Shown here: positions 25,388 through 37,081 of the stretch, piece after piece
Layout: every line of letters begins with the position of its first letter
How positions within the stretch are numbered: the first letter of the stretch is position 1
Source of the DNA: Ferribacterium limneticum
GTDB taxonomy: Bacteria > Pseudomonadota > Gammaproteobacteria > Burkholderiales > Rhodocyclaceae
Reading direction: 5' to 3'
DNA length: 64,000 nt
Assembly: GCF_020510565.1 (NCBI RefSeq)
Contig: NZ_CP075189.1
Span: forward strand, 2,588,501-2,652,500
Translations under genes and position numbers: made by a program
Notes under the pieces: model-generated
What the model saw: only the letters and a program-made list of their open reading frames with translations
What the model was told of the DNA's origin: nothing
Database searches by the model: none

Positions 25388-25834
25388 ATGTACAAGAAGA
25401 TTATGGTCGCCATCGACGACAGCGCCACCTCCCGCGGCGCCCTGGCCGAAGCCCTGCATATCGCCCGGACGAGCAAGGCCAAGCTCTACATCACCCACGT
25501 TGCCGACGAAACCGTCCTCAACCTGCACGGTCATGCCATGTCCCACGCAGTCAATCTCGATGGCGCTGTAGCCAACCTGATCAAGGGCGGACAAAAGCTG
25601 CTCGACGACGCCATGGCCTCGGCCACCGATGTCGATGCCGAAGCGCTGATGCTCGAAGCCAGCAACCGTCGCATTTCCGAAGTCATTTCCGACAAGGCCA
25701 AGGAACTGGGCGTCGACCTCATCGTCATCGGTCGTCACGGCCAGCGCGGCCTGGCCACGTTGATTCTCGGCTCGGTGGCCGAACAACTGGCCAAGATCGC
25801 CGATGCTTCGGTACTTCTGGTCAGAAAACACTAA
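25388..25834 (+). CDS. Universal stress protein UspA family
   Basis: A 148-residue single-domain UspA protein: start MYKKIMVAIDDSATSRGALAE, and the ATP-binding signature G-2X-G-9X-G-S near the end (GRHGQRGLATLILGS then VAEQLAKIADASVLLVR). The signature indicates an ATP-binding class. It lies between the D-lactate oxidase and ppc with its own ribosome site (AAGGAG). Such proteins respond to starvation or redox stress; no specific partner is visible here. Confidence 0.92.
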   Translation: MYKKIMVAIDDSATSRGALAEALHIARTSKAKLYITHVADETVLNLHGHAMSHAVNLDGAVANLIKGGQKLLDDAMASATDVDAEALMLEASNRRISEVISDKAKELGVDLIVIGRHGQRGLATLILGSVAEQLAKIADASVLLVRKH

Positions 25835-25943
25835 TCAGCCATCTCGGTACGAAACCCTTTTATTCTGATTGCCAGCCTGTTGCGCAAAGGTCAGAATATC
25901 GAGAAAAACAAACAATACCGAAAACTCCAACAGGAAACAGCTC

Positions 25944-28706
25944 ATGCACCAAGCCTCACTGGACACCAGCAAGGACGAACCCCTTCGCGACGATATTCGC
26001 CTGCTCGGCCGCATCCTCGGTGACACCGTGCGTGAGCAGGAGGGCGAATCGGTATACGACATCGTCGAGCGCGTCCGCCAGACTGCCGTCCGTTTTGCCC
26101 GCGACGGTGACCCGGCCGCCCGCAACGAACTTGCCGCCCTGCTCGACCCGCTGCCGCGCGACACGACGCAAGCCGTCGTCCGCGCCTTCAGCTACTTCCT
26201 GCAGCTAGCCAACATCGCCGAGGACGAGCACCACATCCGCCGCCGTCGCGCCCACGATCTGGCCGGCTCGCCGCCGCGCGAAGGCAGTTTGATTTTTGCC
26301 CTCGATTCCCTGTCGACCGCAGCGGTCTCGCCGGAAGCCATTGCCGACTTCTTCGCCCACGCCGTCGTCGCCCCGGTGCTCACCGCGCATCCGACCGAAG
26401 TCCAGCGCCAGAGCCTGATCCGCAATCACCGCGACCTCGCCCGCCTGCTCGACCAGCGCGAACGCCTGCAGATGACACCGGAAGAAGAGGCCGAAAACGA
26501 CCTCGGCATCGCCAATTCCATCCTGACTTTGTGGCAGTCGCGCATGCTGCGCCCGGTGCGCCTCAAGGTGCTCGACGAGGTCAAGAACGGCATCACCTAT
26601 TTCAAGGAAACTTTCTTCACCGAACTGCCACGCCTCTACATCCAGGCGACGCAGCAACTGCAGAAGCGCTACCCCGACACGCATTGGGCGCTACCGCCCT
26701 TCTTCCGCGTCGGCAGCTGGATCGGCGGCGACCGTGACGGCAACCCGTTCGTCACCGCCGAAATCCTGCGCGAAGCCCTGCGCCTGCAGTCGGCCGCGGC
26801 GCTCAATCATTACCTCGAAGAAATCCACGAACTGGGCGGCGAACTGCCGCTTTCCGACTTGCTGATCAAAGTCACGCCGGAACTGCTGGCGCTGGCCGAA
26901 CACTCCACCGACCACTCGCCGCAACGCGCCGACGAGCCCTACCGCCGCGCCCTGTCCGGCATCTATGCCCGACTTGCCGCAACCGCCCGCGTCCTCGACC
27001 ACGTTGAGCCGGTCCGCCACGAAATCGGCCAGGCCGAACCCTACGCTACGCCGGACGCCCTGCGCGCCGACCTCAAGGTGCTGGCCAATTCGCTCAAGCT
27101 CAACGGCAGCGGCAATCTGGCCGGCGGTCGCCTGCGCCGACTGATGCGCGGCGTCCAGATCTTCGGCTTCCACCTGGCACCCATCGACCTGCGCCAGAAC
27201 TCCGAAGTCCACGCTCGCAGCGTCGCCGAACTGCTCGCCGGCGCCGGCCGTTGCCCGGATTACGAAGCACTTTCCGAAATTGAGCGAATTTCCCTGTTGA
27301 CCGTGGAAATCAGCACCCCGCGCCCGCTTTACTCGCCCTACCTGACGTATTCGGAAGAAACCCAGGGCGAACTGGCCATTTTCTTCGCCGCCAACGAACT
27401 GCGCCAGCGCTATGGCAACGCCGCGCTGCCCAACTGCATCATTTCGAAAACCGACGGTGTTTCCGATCTGCTTGAACTCGCCCTGCTCCTCAAGGAATCC
27501 GGCCTGCTGCTGCCGGGCGCCAAGCCAAAGCTCAACGTCAACATCATCCCGCTCTTCGAAACCATCGAAGACCTGCAGAAGAGCGCGGCAACGATGGCCG
27601 GCGTCTTCGCCATTCCGGCCTACCGCGAACTGATCGCCGGCCGCGGCGACGAGCATGAAGTCATGCTCGGCTACTCCGATTCCAACAAGGACGGCGGCTT
27701 CCTGACCTCGGGCTGGGAACTCTACAAGGCCGAGATCGAACTGGCCCAGGTATTCCGGCAGCACGGCGTGCGCCTGCGCCTGTTCCACGGCCGTGGCGGC
27801 TCAGTTGGCCGCGGCGGCGGCCCGACCTACCACGCCATCCTGGCCCAGCCGGCCGGCGCCGTTTCCGGCCAGATCCGCCTGACCGAACAGGGCGAAGTCA
27901 TCTCGACCAAATACGGCAACGCCGACACCGGCCGCCGCAACCTCGAAGTGCTGCTCGCCGCGACGCTCGAAGCCAGCCTGACCGACCATGAAAACAAGGT
28001 CGAGCCAGCCGAGCAGTTCCACGCCGTGATGGACGACCTCTCGCTGCGTGCCTTCAACGCCTACCGCGGCCTGGTCTATGAAACGCCGGGCTTCACGACT
28101 TATTTCCGCCAATCGACGGTCGTATCCGAAATCGCCCTGCTCAACATCGGCAGCCGCCCGGCCTCGCGCAAGGCCTCAGAACGCATTGAAGATCTGCGCG
28201 CCATTCCCTGGGTTTTCAGCTGGGCGCAATGCCGGCTCATGTTGCCCGGCTGGTACGGCTTCGGTGCTGCGGTCGACGGCTATCTGGCGGCCAATCCTGA
28301 AGGTTTGACGACGCTCCGCCGCATGGTCAAATCCTGGCCCTTCTTCCAGAGCCTGCTCTCCAACATGGACATGGTGCTGGCCAAGACCGACCTCGCCATC
28401 GCCTCGCGCTATGCCGAACTGGTTACTGATGCCGGCCTGCGCGAACGGATTTTCAACCAGATCAAGGCGGAATGGGCGCTAACCAGAAAGCACCTGCTGG
28501 CCATTCTCGAACAGGATGATTTCCTCGCCGACAATCCGATGCTCAAGCGCTCGTTGCAACTTCGTTCGCCCTACATGGACCCGCTCAATCACCTGCAGGT
28601 CGAACTGCTCAAGCGCCACCGCGCCGGCGAAACCGACGAGCGCGTGGCCCGCGGCATCCACCTGTCGATCAACGGCGTCGCTTCCGGACTGCGCAACAGC
28701 GGGTAA
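25944..28706 (+). CDS. ppc: Phosphoenolpyruvate carboxylase
   Basis: 920 residues, full length. Catalytic motifs are plain: TAHPTEVQRQSL (catalytic His, about residue 148), the active-site region LGYSDSNKDGGFLTSGWELY (Lys), and FHGRGGSVGRGGGPTY (glycine loop), plus the C-terminal RNSG end. It carboxylates PEP to oxaloacetate, refilling the TCA cycle when growth is on lactate or pyruvate. The start at 25944 follows CAGGAAACAG. The dispersed element at 27273-27309 encodes SEIERISLLTVEIS in a non-conserved loop. ppsR follows ten bases later. Confidence 0.97.
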   Translation: MHQASLDTSKDEPLRDDIRLLGRILGDTVREQEGESVYDIVERVRQTAVRFARDGDPAARNELAALLDPLPRDTTQAVVRAFSYFLQLANIAEDEHHIRRRRAHDLAGSPPREGSLIFALDSLSTAAVSPEAIADFFAHAVVAPVLTAHPTEVQRQSLIRNHRDLARLLDQRERLQMTPEEEAENDLGIANSILTLWQSRMLRPVRLKVLDEVKNGITYFKETFFTELPRLYIQATQQLQKRYPDTHWALPPFFRVGSWIGGDRDGNPFVTAEILREALRLQSAAALNHYLEEIHELGGELPLSDLLIKVTPELLALAEHSTDHSPQRADEPYRRALSGIYARLAATARVLDHVEPVRHEIGQAEPYATPDALRADLKVLANSLKLNGSGNLAGGRLRRLMRGVQIFGFHLAPIDLRQNSEVHARSVAELLAGAGRCPDYEALSEIERISLLTVEISTPRPLYSPYLTYSEETQGELAIFFAANELRQRYGNAALPNCIISKTDGVSDLLELALLLKESGLLLPGAKPKLNVNIIPLFETIEDLQKSAATMAGVFAIPAYRELIAGRGDEHEVMLGYSDSNKDGGFLTSGWELYKAEIELAQVFRQHGVRLRLFHGRGGSVGRGGGPTYHAILAQPAGAVSGQIRLTEQGEVISTKYGNADTGRRNLEVLLAATLEASLTDHENKVEPAEQFHAVMDDLSLRAFNAYRGLVYETPGFTTYFRQSTVVSEIALLNIGSRPASRKASERIEDLRAIPWVFSWAQCRLMLPGWYGFGAAVDGYLAANPEGLTTLRRMVKSWPFFQSLLSNMDMVLAKTDLAIASRYAELVTDAGLRERIFNQIKAEWALTRKHLLAILEQDDFLADNPMLKRSLQLRSPYMDPLNHLQVELLKRHRAGETDERVARGIHLSINGVASGLRNSG
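27273..27309 (+). repeat. Dispersed element, copy 5 (TGTTGACCGTGG)
   Basis: Core variant at 27295-27306 with the two A/T blocks upstream (GAAATTGAG and GAATTTCC). Located in frame inside ppc. Confidence 0.75.
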
Positions 28707-30292
<1,586 letters not shown>

Positions 30293-30296
<4 letters not shown>

Positions 30297-30883
30297 AGCT
30301 GGGAAAGCTGCTTCGCCACCGGGCCAAAACTGCGGCGATGTACCGGCGAGGCACCGTGTTCCTCAAGCGCCTGAAAATGCGCAGCCGTCGGATAGCCCAT
30401 GTGGCGGTCAAAACCGTACATCGGATATTGGGCGTGCAGGTTCAGCATGTCGGCATCGCGGACGGTCTTGGCGAGAATCGAGGCCGCCGCAATCGACGCG
30501 ATCTTGCCGTCGCCCTTGATCACGGCTTCGCAGGGAATATCCAGTTTCGGGCAACGATTGCCATCGACCATGGCGCTGGTCGGCCGCACGGCCAGCCCGG
30601 CCACCGCGCGCTGCATGGCCAGCATCGTAGCGTGCAGGATGTTCAGGCGATCAATCTCCTCAACCGAGGCCGAGGCTACCGCCCAAGCCACGGCCCGTTC
30701 GCGGATCAGCACGGCGAGCGCATCGCGCTTCTTTTCACTGAGTTTTTTCGAGTCGTTGAGACCGGGAATTGGCCGCAGCGGATCGAGAATGACGGCCGCC
30801 GCAACGACCGTACCGGCCAGGGGACCACGGCCGGCCTCGTCGATGCCGCAGACGAGGCCTTCGGGAACGATCAGTTCAGGCAT
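30293..30883 (-). CDS. rnhB: Ribonuclease HII
   Basis: 196 residues with the RNase HII signature [20 protein letters not shown] (catalytic Asp-Glu), the [10 protein letters not shown] loop, and [21 protein letters not shown] with a further catalytic Asp. It removes misincorporated ribonucleotides and RNA from RNA:DNA hybrids. The position right after lpxB and before the SpoU-type methyltransferase is the conserved order in many proteobacteria. Its start overlaps the lpxB 3' end by about 13 bases. Confidence 0.96.
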
Positions 30884-32016
30884 TCAATGACCGCGTTGGC
30901 GGCCTTTTCCGCCGTGTTCTGACGTAGCTGCAAATGAATGTCGGTAAATGCGGCTTCAACTGCCGCGGCGTTTTCCTTGTCTTCGTACAACTTGAGCAGC
31001 GCCTCGGCCAGGTTTTCCGGTGTCGCTTCGTCCTGCAGGATTTCCGGCACGACATAACGCCCGGCCAGGACGTTGGGCAGCCCGACGAAGGGCTGATAGG
31101 CCATGCGCTTCATGAGCCAGTAGGAAAGCTTGGCGATCTTGTAGGTAATGACCATCGGCCGCTTGATCAGCGCCGCTTCAAGCGTCGCCGTACCGCTGGC
31201 GACGAGCGATACATCGGCGGCACCCAAGGCGTCATGGGCATGGCCAAAAAGCAACCGGAAAGGAACTTCACCGGCCTGCTGGCGATAAATCGCCGCTTCA
31301 AACTGCAGCCGTGTCTCGCGAGTTGCCAGCGGCACGACAAAAATCGCGTTGGGCAAGCGCTCTACTATCAATTTGGCGGTTTGCACGAAGGTATCGGCCA
31401 TCATCGCCAGTTCGCCCTGACGGCTCCCTGGCAACATACCGAAAATCGGGTAATCGCGCGGCAATTCCAGCTTTTCACGCACAGCCTGCTTGCTGGTCTG
31501 CAGCGGAATGATGTCAGCCAGCGGATGCCCGACATAGGTCACCGGAATATGCTCTTTTTCGTAGAGCGGGGGCTCCATCGGGAAGAGCGCCAGCACGCGA
31601 TTGACGGCGCGGGCAATTTTCTTGATACGCCCACCACGCCAGGCCCAGATCGACGGGCTGACGTAATGAATGGTCTTGACCCCGGCCGACTTGAGGCTGG
31701 TTTCCAGACCGAGGTTGAAATCGGGCGCATCGACACCGATGAAGATATCGGGCTGAATATCGAGCAGGCGCTTTTTCAGCTGGCGACGAATACCGGAAAT
31801 TTCCCGGTAATTCTTGAGCGCATCGACATAGCCCATGACCGACAATTTCTCCATCGGCCACCAGGCTTCGAAACCCTGCGACTCCATGCGCGGCCCACCA
31901 ATGCCGAAAAATACGGCATCCGGCAAACGCTCTTTCAAGGCAGCAATCAGGTGGCTGGCCAGGAGATCCCCGGAAGGCTCCCCTGCCACCATGGCAATCC
32001 GTACGGCGCGGCCCAT
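30871..32016 (-). CDS. lpxB: Lipid-A-disaccharide synthase
   Basis: 381 residues beginning [21 protein letters not shown], where AGEPSGD is the family signature. [26 protein letters not shown] and MLPGSRQGE are further LpxB hallmarks. It joins UDP-2,3-diacylglucosamine to lipid X at the inner membrane. The start is set at 32016, two bases past the lpxA stop; the frame continues upstream but has no family sequence. The order lpxD-fabZ-lpxA-lpxB is standard. Confidence 0.96.
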   Translation of the reverse strand: MGRAVRIAMVAGEPSGDLLASHLIAALKERLPDAVFFGIGGPRMESQGFEAWWPMEKLSVMGYVDALKNYREISGIRRQLKKRLLDIQPDIFIGVDAPDFNLGLETSLKSAGVKTIHYVSPSIWAWRGGRIKKIARAVNRVLALFPMEPPLYEKEHIPVTYVGHPLADIIPLQTSKQAVREKLELPRDYPIFGMLPGSRQGELAMMADTFVQTAKLIVERLPNAIFVVPLATRETRLQFEAAIYRQQAGEVPFRLLFGHAHDALGAADVSLVASGTATLEAALIKRPMVITYKIAKLSYWLMKRMAYQPFVGLPNVLAGRYVVPEILQDEATPENLAEALLKLYEDKENAAAVEAAFTDIHLQLRQNTAEKAANAVIECLN

Positions 32017-32017
32017 A

Positions 32018-32788
32018 TCAGCGAATGATGCCTCGCTTCGAAACGTCCAGGAAGTCGACAAGGCGTTGCAGATCCGGTTGCGTCTTTGCATCCTCGGTCA
32101 GCTTGCTCTTGGCCTCTTCGAGCAACAGCCCGGATTTGTAGAGAGTGCGGTAGGCACGCTTGAGCGAGGTAATTGATTCGGCGGTGAAACCACGCCGCTT
32201 CAAACCTTCGACATTGATGCCGTAAGGTGTCGCCGTATTGCCGGCGGCCATCAGGTAAGGCGGCACGTCCTGGAGGATCACCGTGCTGACAGCGGTCATG
32301 ACGTGCGCGCCAATCCGGCAGAACTGGTGTACGCCGGTGAAACCGCCGAGAATCGCCCAGTCATCGACCACGACATGGCCGGCCAGCGAAGCATTGTTGG
32401 CGAAAGTTACCTTGTTGCCGACTTGGCAGTCGTGGGCGATATGCACGTAAGCCATGATCCAGTTGTCGTCACCCAGCCGCGTAGCACCTGCATCCTGGAC
32501 GGTACCCAGATTGAAGGTGCAGAACTCGCGGATCACGTTGCGGTCACCGATTTCCAGACGGGTTGGCTCGCCAGCGTATTTCTTGTCTTGCGGCACTTCG
32601 CCGAGCGAGCAGAACTGGAAAATCCGGTTGTCGCGACCAATGCTGGTATGGCCACGAATCACGGTATGCGGACCGATGACGGTGTTGTCACCGATCTCGA
32701 CATCCGGACCGATGATCGAATACGGCCCGATCTCGACATTCGCGCCAATCTTGGCACCCGGATCGACAATGGCAGTCGAATGGATCAT
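32018..32788 (-). CDS. lpxA: UDP-N-acetylglucosamine acyltransferase
   Basis: 256 residues of left-handed beta-helix hexapeptide repeats (e.g. [20 protein letters not shown]) with the catalytic His region [14 protein letters not shown] and the C-terminal helical tail. It performs the first committed step of lipid A synthesis, using acyl-ACP. The gene lies one base after fabZ, whose product feeds the same acyl chain pool. Confidence 0.97.
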   Translation of the reverse strand: MIHSTAIVDPGAKIGANVEIGPYSIIGPDVEIGDNTVIGPHTVIRGHTSIGRDNRIFQFCSLGEVPQDKKYAGEPTRLEIGDRNVIREFCTFNLGTVQDAGATRLGDDNWIMAYVHIAHDCQVGNKVTFANNASLAGHVVVDDWAILGGFTGVHQFCRIGAHVMTAVSTVILQDVPPYLMAAGNTATPYGINVEGLKRRGFTAESITSLKRAYRTLYKSGLLLEEAKSKLTEDAKTQPDLQRLVDFLDVSKRGIIR

Positions 32789-32789
32789 T

Positions 32790-33224
32790 TTAGAGCTTCC
32801 GCTGGGCGCACATTAGACGTGCTTCTGCCGCCAATTGGCCATCAACGCGCGCCTCGCCCTTGAATTTCCAGACACCGCGCATATGGCGCTCGATCTCGAC
32901 ATGCAGGTGCAACTGATCACCCGGCAGAACTGGCTTCTTGAAGCGAGCCTCGTCAATGCCAGCAAAGTAAAACACCGTATCAGCCGACGGCTTCTCGGAC
33001 ATCGACTTGAACGACAAAATACCTGCCGCCTGCGCCAGCGCTTCCATGATCAGCACCCCGGGCATCACCGGGTGATGGGGAAAATGACCCATGAAAAATG
33101 GCTCGTTGATCGTTACATTCTTGTAGGCATGGATGGACTTGCCCAGTTCAATCTCCACAACGCGGTCGACCAGCAGGAACGGGTAGCGGTGCGGCAGGTG
33201 TTCCATGATTGCTTGAATATCCAT
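32790..33224 (-). CDS. fabZ: 3-hydroxyacyl-ACP dehydratase FabZ
   Basis: 144 residues with a hot-dog fold signature: [20 protein letters not shown] containing the catalytic His and Glu, and the N-terminal [17 protein letters not shown]. It dehydrates 3-hydroxyacyl-ACP in fatty-acid elongation and competes with LpxA/LpxD for hydroxyacyl-ACP. It sits between lpxD and lpxA as usual. Confidence 0.97.
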   Translation of the reverse strand: MDIQAIMEHLPHRYPFLLVDRVVEIELGKSIHAYKNVTINEPFFMGHFPHHPVMPGVLIMEALAQAAGILSFKSMSEKPSADTVFYFAGIDEARFKKPVLPGDQLHLHVEIERHMRGVWKFKGEARVDGQLAAEARLMCAQRKL

Positions 33225-33246
33225 TTAATCAACCCCTTGTATAATT

Positions 33247-34272
33247 CTATTTAAGTTTTTTCTCAAGTTCAGCCACACGGTCTGCGAGCTTGGCAAGCCG
33301 ACGAATATGCGATGCATTACGCAACCAGTCCTCATGTGTATCGAGGGGCTGAACGCTCGTGTAAACACCGGGCTTCATAATGCTCTTCATGACAGTCGAG
33401 CCGCCGGAAATCGTCGTATCGCCAACGATATTGAGGTGACCGGAAATCATGCCGGCACCGCCAACAATGCAGTGCTCACCAAAAACGGTACTACCTGCAA
33501 CGCCAGTACATCCGGCCAGCACACTGTTGGCGCCGATCCGGCAGTTGTGTCCGACATGAACCAGATTATCGATCTTGCAACCATCACCAACCACCGTGTC
33601 TTCCAGGGCGCCACGGTCAACCGTCGTATTGGCCCCGATTTCGACATCGTTGCCAACCACCACCCCGCCAATCTGCGGAATTTTTACCCAGGACTGCCCG
33701 TCCGGTGCAAAGCCAAATCCGTCGGCGCCAATCACAGCGCCGGAATGCAGTATGCACCCGTACCCTATGCGGCATCCGTAATAAACCACGACGTTGGGAT
33801 ACAGCACCGACCCATCGCCGATTGAGACGCCATCGCCAATCACGCAGCCGGCATGAATGGCCACGTTTTCGCCCAAAGTCACCCCCCGGCCGATAACCAC
33901 GTTCGGGCCGATGACTACGCTGGCAGGAACCGCAGACTCAAGCACGGCACTGGCGTGAATGCCAATGAAGCCGACAGATTGCGGATTCAGCAGCGCGGTC
34001 ACCCGAGCGTAATAGGCATACGGATTGCCGGTAACAATACGCGCTCCGACAAACTCGTCAGCAGCATCCGGGCGCAAAATAACCGCCGATGCCTTGCTGG
34101 TCGCTAGCTGGCTCCGGAATTTCGGATTGGCCAGAAAAGTAATCTCGCCCTCAGCGGCGGAGACCAGTGGCGCCACACGTGAAACGCGCGTTTGCGGGTC
34201 TCCAAGCACATCGCCGCCCAATTGGGCGGCGATGTCGGCAAGAGTATAAGTAGTCTCACCCAAACCAGCCAT
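33247..34272 (-). CDS. lpxD: UDP-3-O-acylglucosamine N-acyltransferase
   Basis: 341 residues. An N-terminal uridine-binding domain (ITFLANPKFRSQLATSKASA) is followed by hexapeptide beta-helix repeats and the catalytic His segment DNLVHVGHNCRIGANS. It adds the second 3-hydroxyacyl chain in lipid A synthesis. TTVDRGALEDT is conserved in the family and happens to contain the 12-base core of the dispersed element. The ORF start MAGLGETTYTLADIAAQLGG is normal. Confidence 0.96.
   Translation of the reverse strand: MAGLGETTYTLADIAAQLGGDVLGDPQTRVSRVAPLVSAAEGEITFLANPKFRSQLATSKASAVILRPDAADEFVGARIVTGNPYAYYARVTALLNPQSVGFIGIHASAVLESAVPASVVIGPNVVIGRGVTLGENVAIHAGCVIGDGVSIGDGSVLYPNVVVYYGCRIGYGCILHSGAVIGADGFGFAPDGQSWVKIPQIGGVVVGNDVEIGANTTVDRGALEDTVVGDGCKIDNLVHVGHNCRIGANSVLAGCTGVAGSTVFGEHCIVGGAGMISGHLNIVGDTTISGGSTVMKSIMKPGVYTSVQPLDTHEDWLRNASHIRRLAKLADRVAELEKKLK
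33611..33622 (-). repeat. GGTTGACCGTGG core inside lpxD, ambiguous
   Basis: The exact core occurs here, but it encodes part of TTVDRGAL, conserved in LpxD, and the T tracts are missing. It may be a coincidence of protein conservation. Confidence 0.35.
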
Positions 34273-34273
34273 A

Positions 34274-34777
34274 TTACTTGCCTTCCGACAGAGCCTTGAT
34301 CACACGTTCCGTTATGTCGAGACGGGGGCTGACCCAAACGACATCCTGCAGAATCAGGTCATACTTCTCGTTCTCGGCAATCTGCTTGATCGCCTTGTTG
34401 GCCTTCTCGATGACCGCCGCATTTTCTTCGTTCTGGCGCAAATTCAGGTCTTCGCGGAACTCACGCTGGCGACGCTGGAATTCGCGGGAAATCTCGCCGA
34501 ATTCCTTTTCCTTGGTGCGGCGTTCACTTTCCGCCATGGTCACCGAATTCTTTTCCAGATTTTCCTGCAGACCCTGCAACTGCTTGGCCATGCGCTGAAG
34601 ATCCTGATCGCGCTTGGCAAACTCACCTTCCAGCTTTTTGGCTGCCTTCTGCGCCGCTGGCGCATCACGGAAAATACGCTGCGTATTGACGTAACCAACC
34701 TTCAACTCGGAGGCAACCGCACCGCTTACAAACAGTGCAGACATCAACGATGCGAGAATTACGGACTTGATTTTCAA
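34274..34777 (-). CDS. skp: Periplasmic chaperone Skp/OmpH
   Basis: 167 residues with a signal peptide (MKIKSVILASLMSALFVSGAVA) and a long charged coiled-coil (about residues 45-120) typical of the Skp tentacles, then the conserved C-terminal strand YDLILQDVVWVSPRLDITE. Skp trimers hold unfolded outer-membrane proteins on the way to BamA, which is encoded just upstream. The lpxD start follows after one base. Confidence 0.93.
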   Translation of the reverse strand: MKIKSVILASLMSALFVSGAVASELKVGYVNTQRIFRDAPAAQKAAKKLEGEFAKRDQDLQRMAKQLQGLQENLEKNSVTMAESERRTKEKEFGEISREFQRRQREFREDLNLRQNEENAAVIEKANKAIKQIAENEKYDLILQDVVWVSPRLDITERVIKALSEGK

Positions 34778-34792
34778 CTTGACGCTCCTGAA

Positions 34793-37078
34793 TTAAAACG
34801 TGGTGCCCATCTGGAACTGGAAGGACTCTGTCTTGTCGCTTTCTTGCTTTTTAAGCGGCCGACCAAAACTGAATTTTAGCGGACCGATCGGAGAAATCCA
34901 CGATGCGGAAATCCCTGTCGAATAGCGAAGACCACTGGACGACTGAGCTGCATCGTTCCCATAAACCTGGCCGGCATCAAAGAACCATCCCATGCGGAAG
35001 CTCTTTTCCATGCCGGGAATTCCCCACAGCAACTCGGCATTGCCAATAACCCTGCGATTTCCGCCAATACGGTAATCAGTGCCGGTGCTGGCATCCCGGG
35101 TAATCGGGCCAAGACTCGAAGCCTTGTAGCCGCGAACAGACCCAATACCGCCCGCATAGAAATTCTTGAAGAAGGGCAGGCCGGAATCGCCGTATCCCTC
35201 GGCATAACCCACTTCGCCATTCAGCATCAAAGTAAACCTTGAAGAGAGCGGAATAAAGTGCTGCAACTGGTAGCTGGCGCGGTAATAGGTCAGATCGCCG
35301 CCTGGCAACGCAACTTCAAGCGATGCCTTTTGGAAAGTCCCGCGCGTTGGGAAGAAGTAGCTATCCTTGCCATCGCTGGACCAACTCAGGGTGAGCGGAA
35401 TGGAAAGATTGGTCGCGCCAAATTTGCTGACGTAATCCTTGTAATAGCTCGGGCTGGAGTCGTAGGTCGAGATCGTGGTTGAATCGACGCCCAGACCTAC
35501 ACCCAAAGACTCTTTCTCGCCAATCGGGAAACCAAACCGAAGGCCACCGCCATAAGACGACGAACTATAGGCGGCAATTGCCGTGGTCGTCGTGTTAACT
35601 GTCCGCTGATAGAGGTCGAAACCCTGGCTGACGCCATCCTGCGTGAAATACGGATTGGTGTAGGAGAACACATAGGTCCGATAGGTCTTGGCAGAATTCA
35701 CCTGGATAGCAACGTTGTTGCCGCTCCCCATGAAATTGTTCTGAGCAATCGAACCGGACAGGATGATCTTGTCCACACTGGATGTACCAAGACCGAGCAT
35801 CAGGTTTCCCGTCGGCTTCTCGGTCACATTGACGTTTACGTCCAGTTGATCTGCAGTACCAGACACCGCTGGCGTCTCGATAGCGACGTCGCCAAAGAAG
35901 CCCAAACGGTCAAGCCGCTGCTTGGAGCCTGTCACTTTGTCTGCATCGTACCAGCCGCCTTCCATCTGGCGCATTTCACGGCGAATGACCTCATCACGAG
36001 TTTTGGTATTGCCGGTGACATTGACGCGACGAACGTAAACACGCTTCCCCGGATCGACGAAAATGGTGAAAGCAACCTTGCGCTTCTCTTTGTCGATTTC
36101 CGGCGCGGCATTGACGTTGGCAAAGGCATAGCCTTCCTTGCCAAGACGGTCGCTGATGGCCTTGGTTGAGCCGTTTAGCTTTTCACGAGAGAAGACATCA
36201 CCCGGCTTGATGGTGACCAACTTTTTCAACTCATCTTCAGGGATTGAGAAATCACCGGCCATCTTGACTGACGACACTTGGAAACGTTCGCCTTCAACGA
36301 TATTGGCGGTGATGTAGACATCCTGCTTATCCGGAGAAATTGAAACCTGCGTCGATTCGACGGCAAATTCCAGATACCCCTGGTTCATATAGAACGACTT
36401 CAGTTTTTCCAGGTCGGCCGACAATTTCTGCCGGGAATACTGATCGTTCTTGGTATACCAGGTCAGCAAACCGGGCGTCGTCAGTTCGAACTGACTAAGT
36501 AATTCTTTTTCAGAGAAAGCCTTGGCGCCAACCAGATTGATCTGCTTGATCTTGGCTGCAACACCTTCTTCGATATTGAAATTGATGCCAACACGATTCC
36601 GCTCAAGCGGGGTCACTGTCGTCGTGATATTGGCTGCATACTTGCCCCGCGTCAGATACTGACGCTTGAGTTCCTGCTCAGCCTTTTCCAGCAAGGCGCG
36701 GTCAAAGATGCGCCCGTCGGCAATACCCGTTTCCTTGAGCGCCTTGACGATGACATCCTTCTCGAACTCTTTGAGGCCGACAAAATTGATCGTTGCAATG
36801 GCCGGCCGCTCCTGGACGACAACAACCATGACGTCTTTCTCGACCTCGATCCGCACATCCTTGAAGAAGCCGGTAGCGAATAGCGCCTTGATCGACTGCG
36901 CAGCCTTTTCATCAGTCAGCGTTTCGCCGACTTTGACAGGCAAGTAGCCAAAAACCGTACCCGCTTCGGTACGCTGTATCCCTTCGACCCGAATGTCCTT
37001 GACCGCAAAAGGTTCGAAAGCCAGCGCAGGTGTCGAAAACAGGCCGGCAATCAGGATGGACAACAGGGATTTTTTCAT
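34793..37078 (-). CDS. bamA: Outer membrane protein assembly factor BamA
   Basis: 761 residues: a signal peptide (MKKSLLSILIAGLFSTPALA), five POTRA repeats over about residues 22-420 (first: EPFAVKDIRVEGIQRTE), and a C-terminal 16-strand barrel ending in GTTF with the terminal Phe of outer-membrane proteins. The barrel motif YAGGIGSVRGYKASSLGP is the conserved VRGF/Y-type loop. BamA is the core of the machine inserting outer-membrane proteins. The order rseP-bamA-skp is the classical one. Confidence 0.97.
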   Translation of the reverse strand: MKKSLLSILIAGLFSTPALAFEPFAVKDIRVEGIQRTEAGTVFGYLPVKVGETLTDEKAAQSIKALFATGFFKDVRIEVEKDVMVVVVQERPAIATINFVGLKEFEKDVIVKALKETGIADGRIFDRALLEKAEQELKRQYLTRGKYAANITTTVTPLERNRVGINFNIEEGVAAKIKQINLVGAKAFSEKELLSQFELTTPGLLTWYTKNDQYSRQKLSADLEKLKSFYMNQGYLEFAVESTQVSISPDKQDVYITANIVEGERFQVSSVKMAGDFSIPEDELKKLVTIKPGDVFSREKLNGSTKAISDRLGKEGYAFANVNAAPEIDKEKRKVAFTIFVDPGKRVYVRRVNVTGNTKTRDEVIRREMRQMEGGWYDADKVTGSKQRLDRLGFFGDVAIETPAVSGTADQLDVNVNVTEKPTGNLMLGLGTSSVDKIILSGSIAQNNFMGSGNNVAIQVNSAKTYRTYVFSYTNPYFTQDGVSQGFDLYQRTVNTTTTAIAAYSSSSYGGGLRFGFPIGEKESLGVGLGVDSTTISTYDSSPSYYKDYVSKFGATNLSIPLTLSWSSDGKDSYFFPTRGTFQKASLEVALPGGDLTYYRASYQLQHFIPLSSRFTLMLNGEVGYAEGYGDSGLPFFKNFYAGGIGSVRGYKASSLGPITRDASTGTDYRIGGNRRVIGNAELLWGIPGMEKSFRMGWFFDAGQVYGNDAAQSSSGLRYSTGISASWISPIGPLKFSFGRPLKKQESDKTESFQFQMGTTF

Positions 37079-37081
37079 CGT

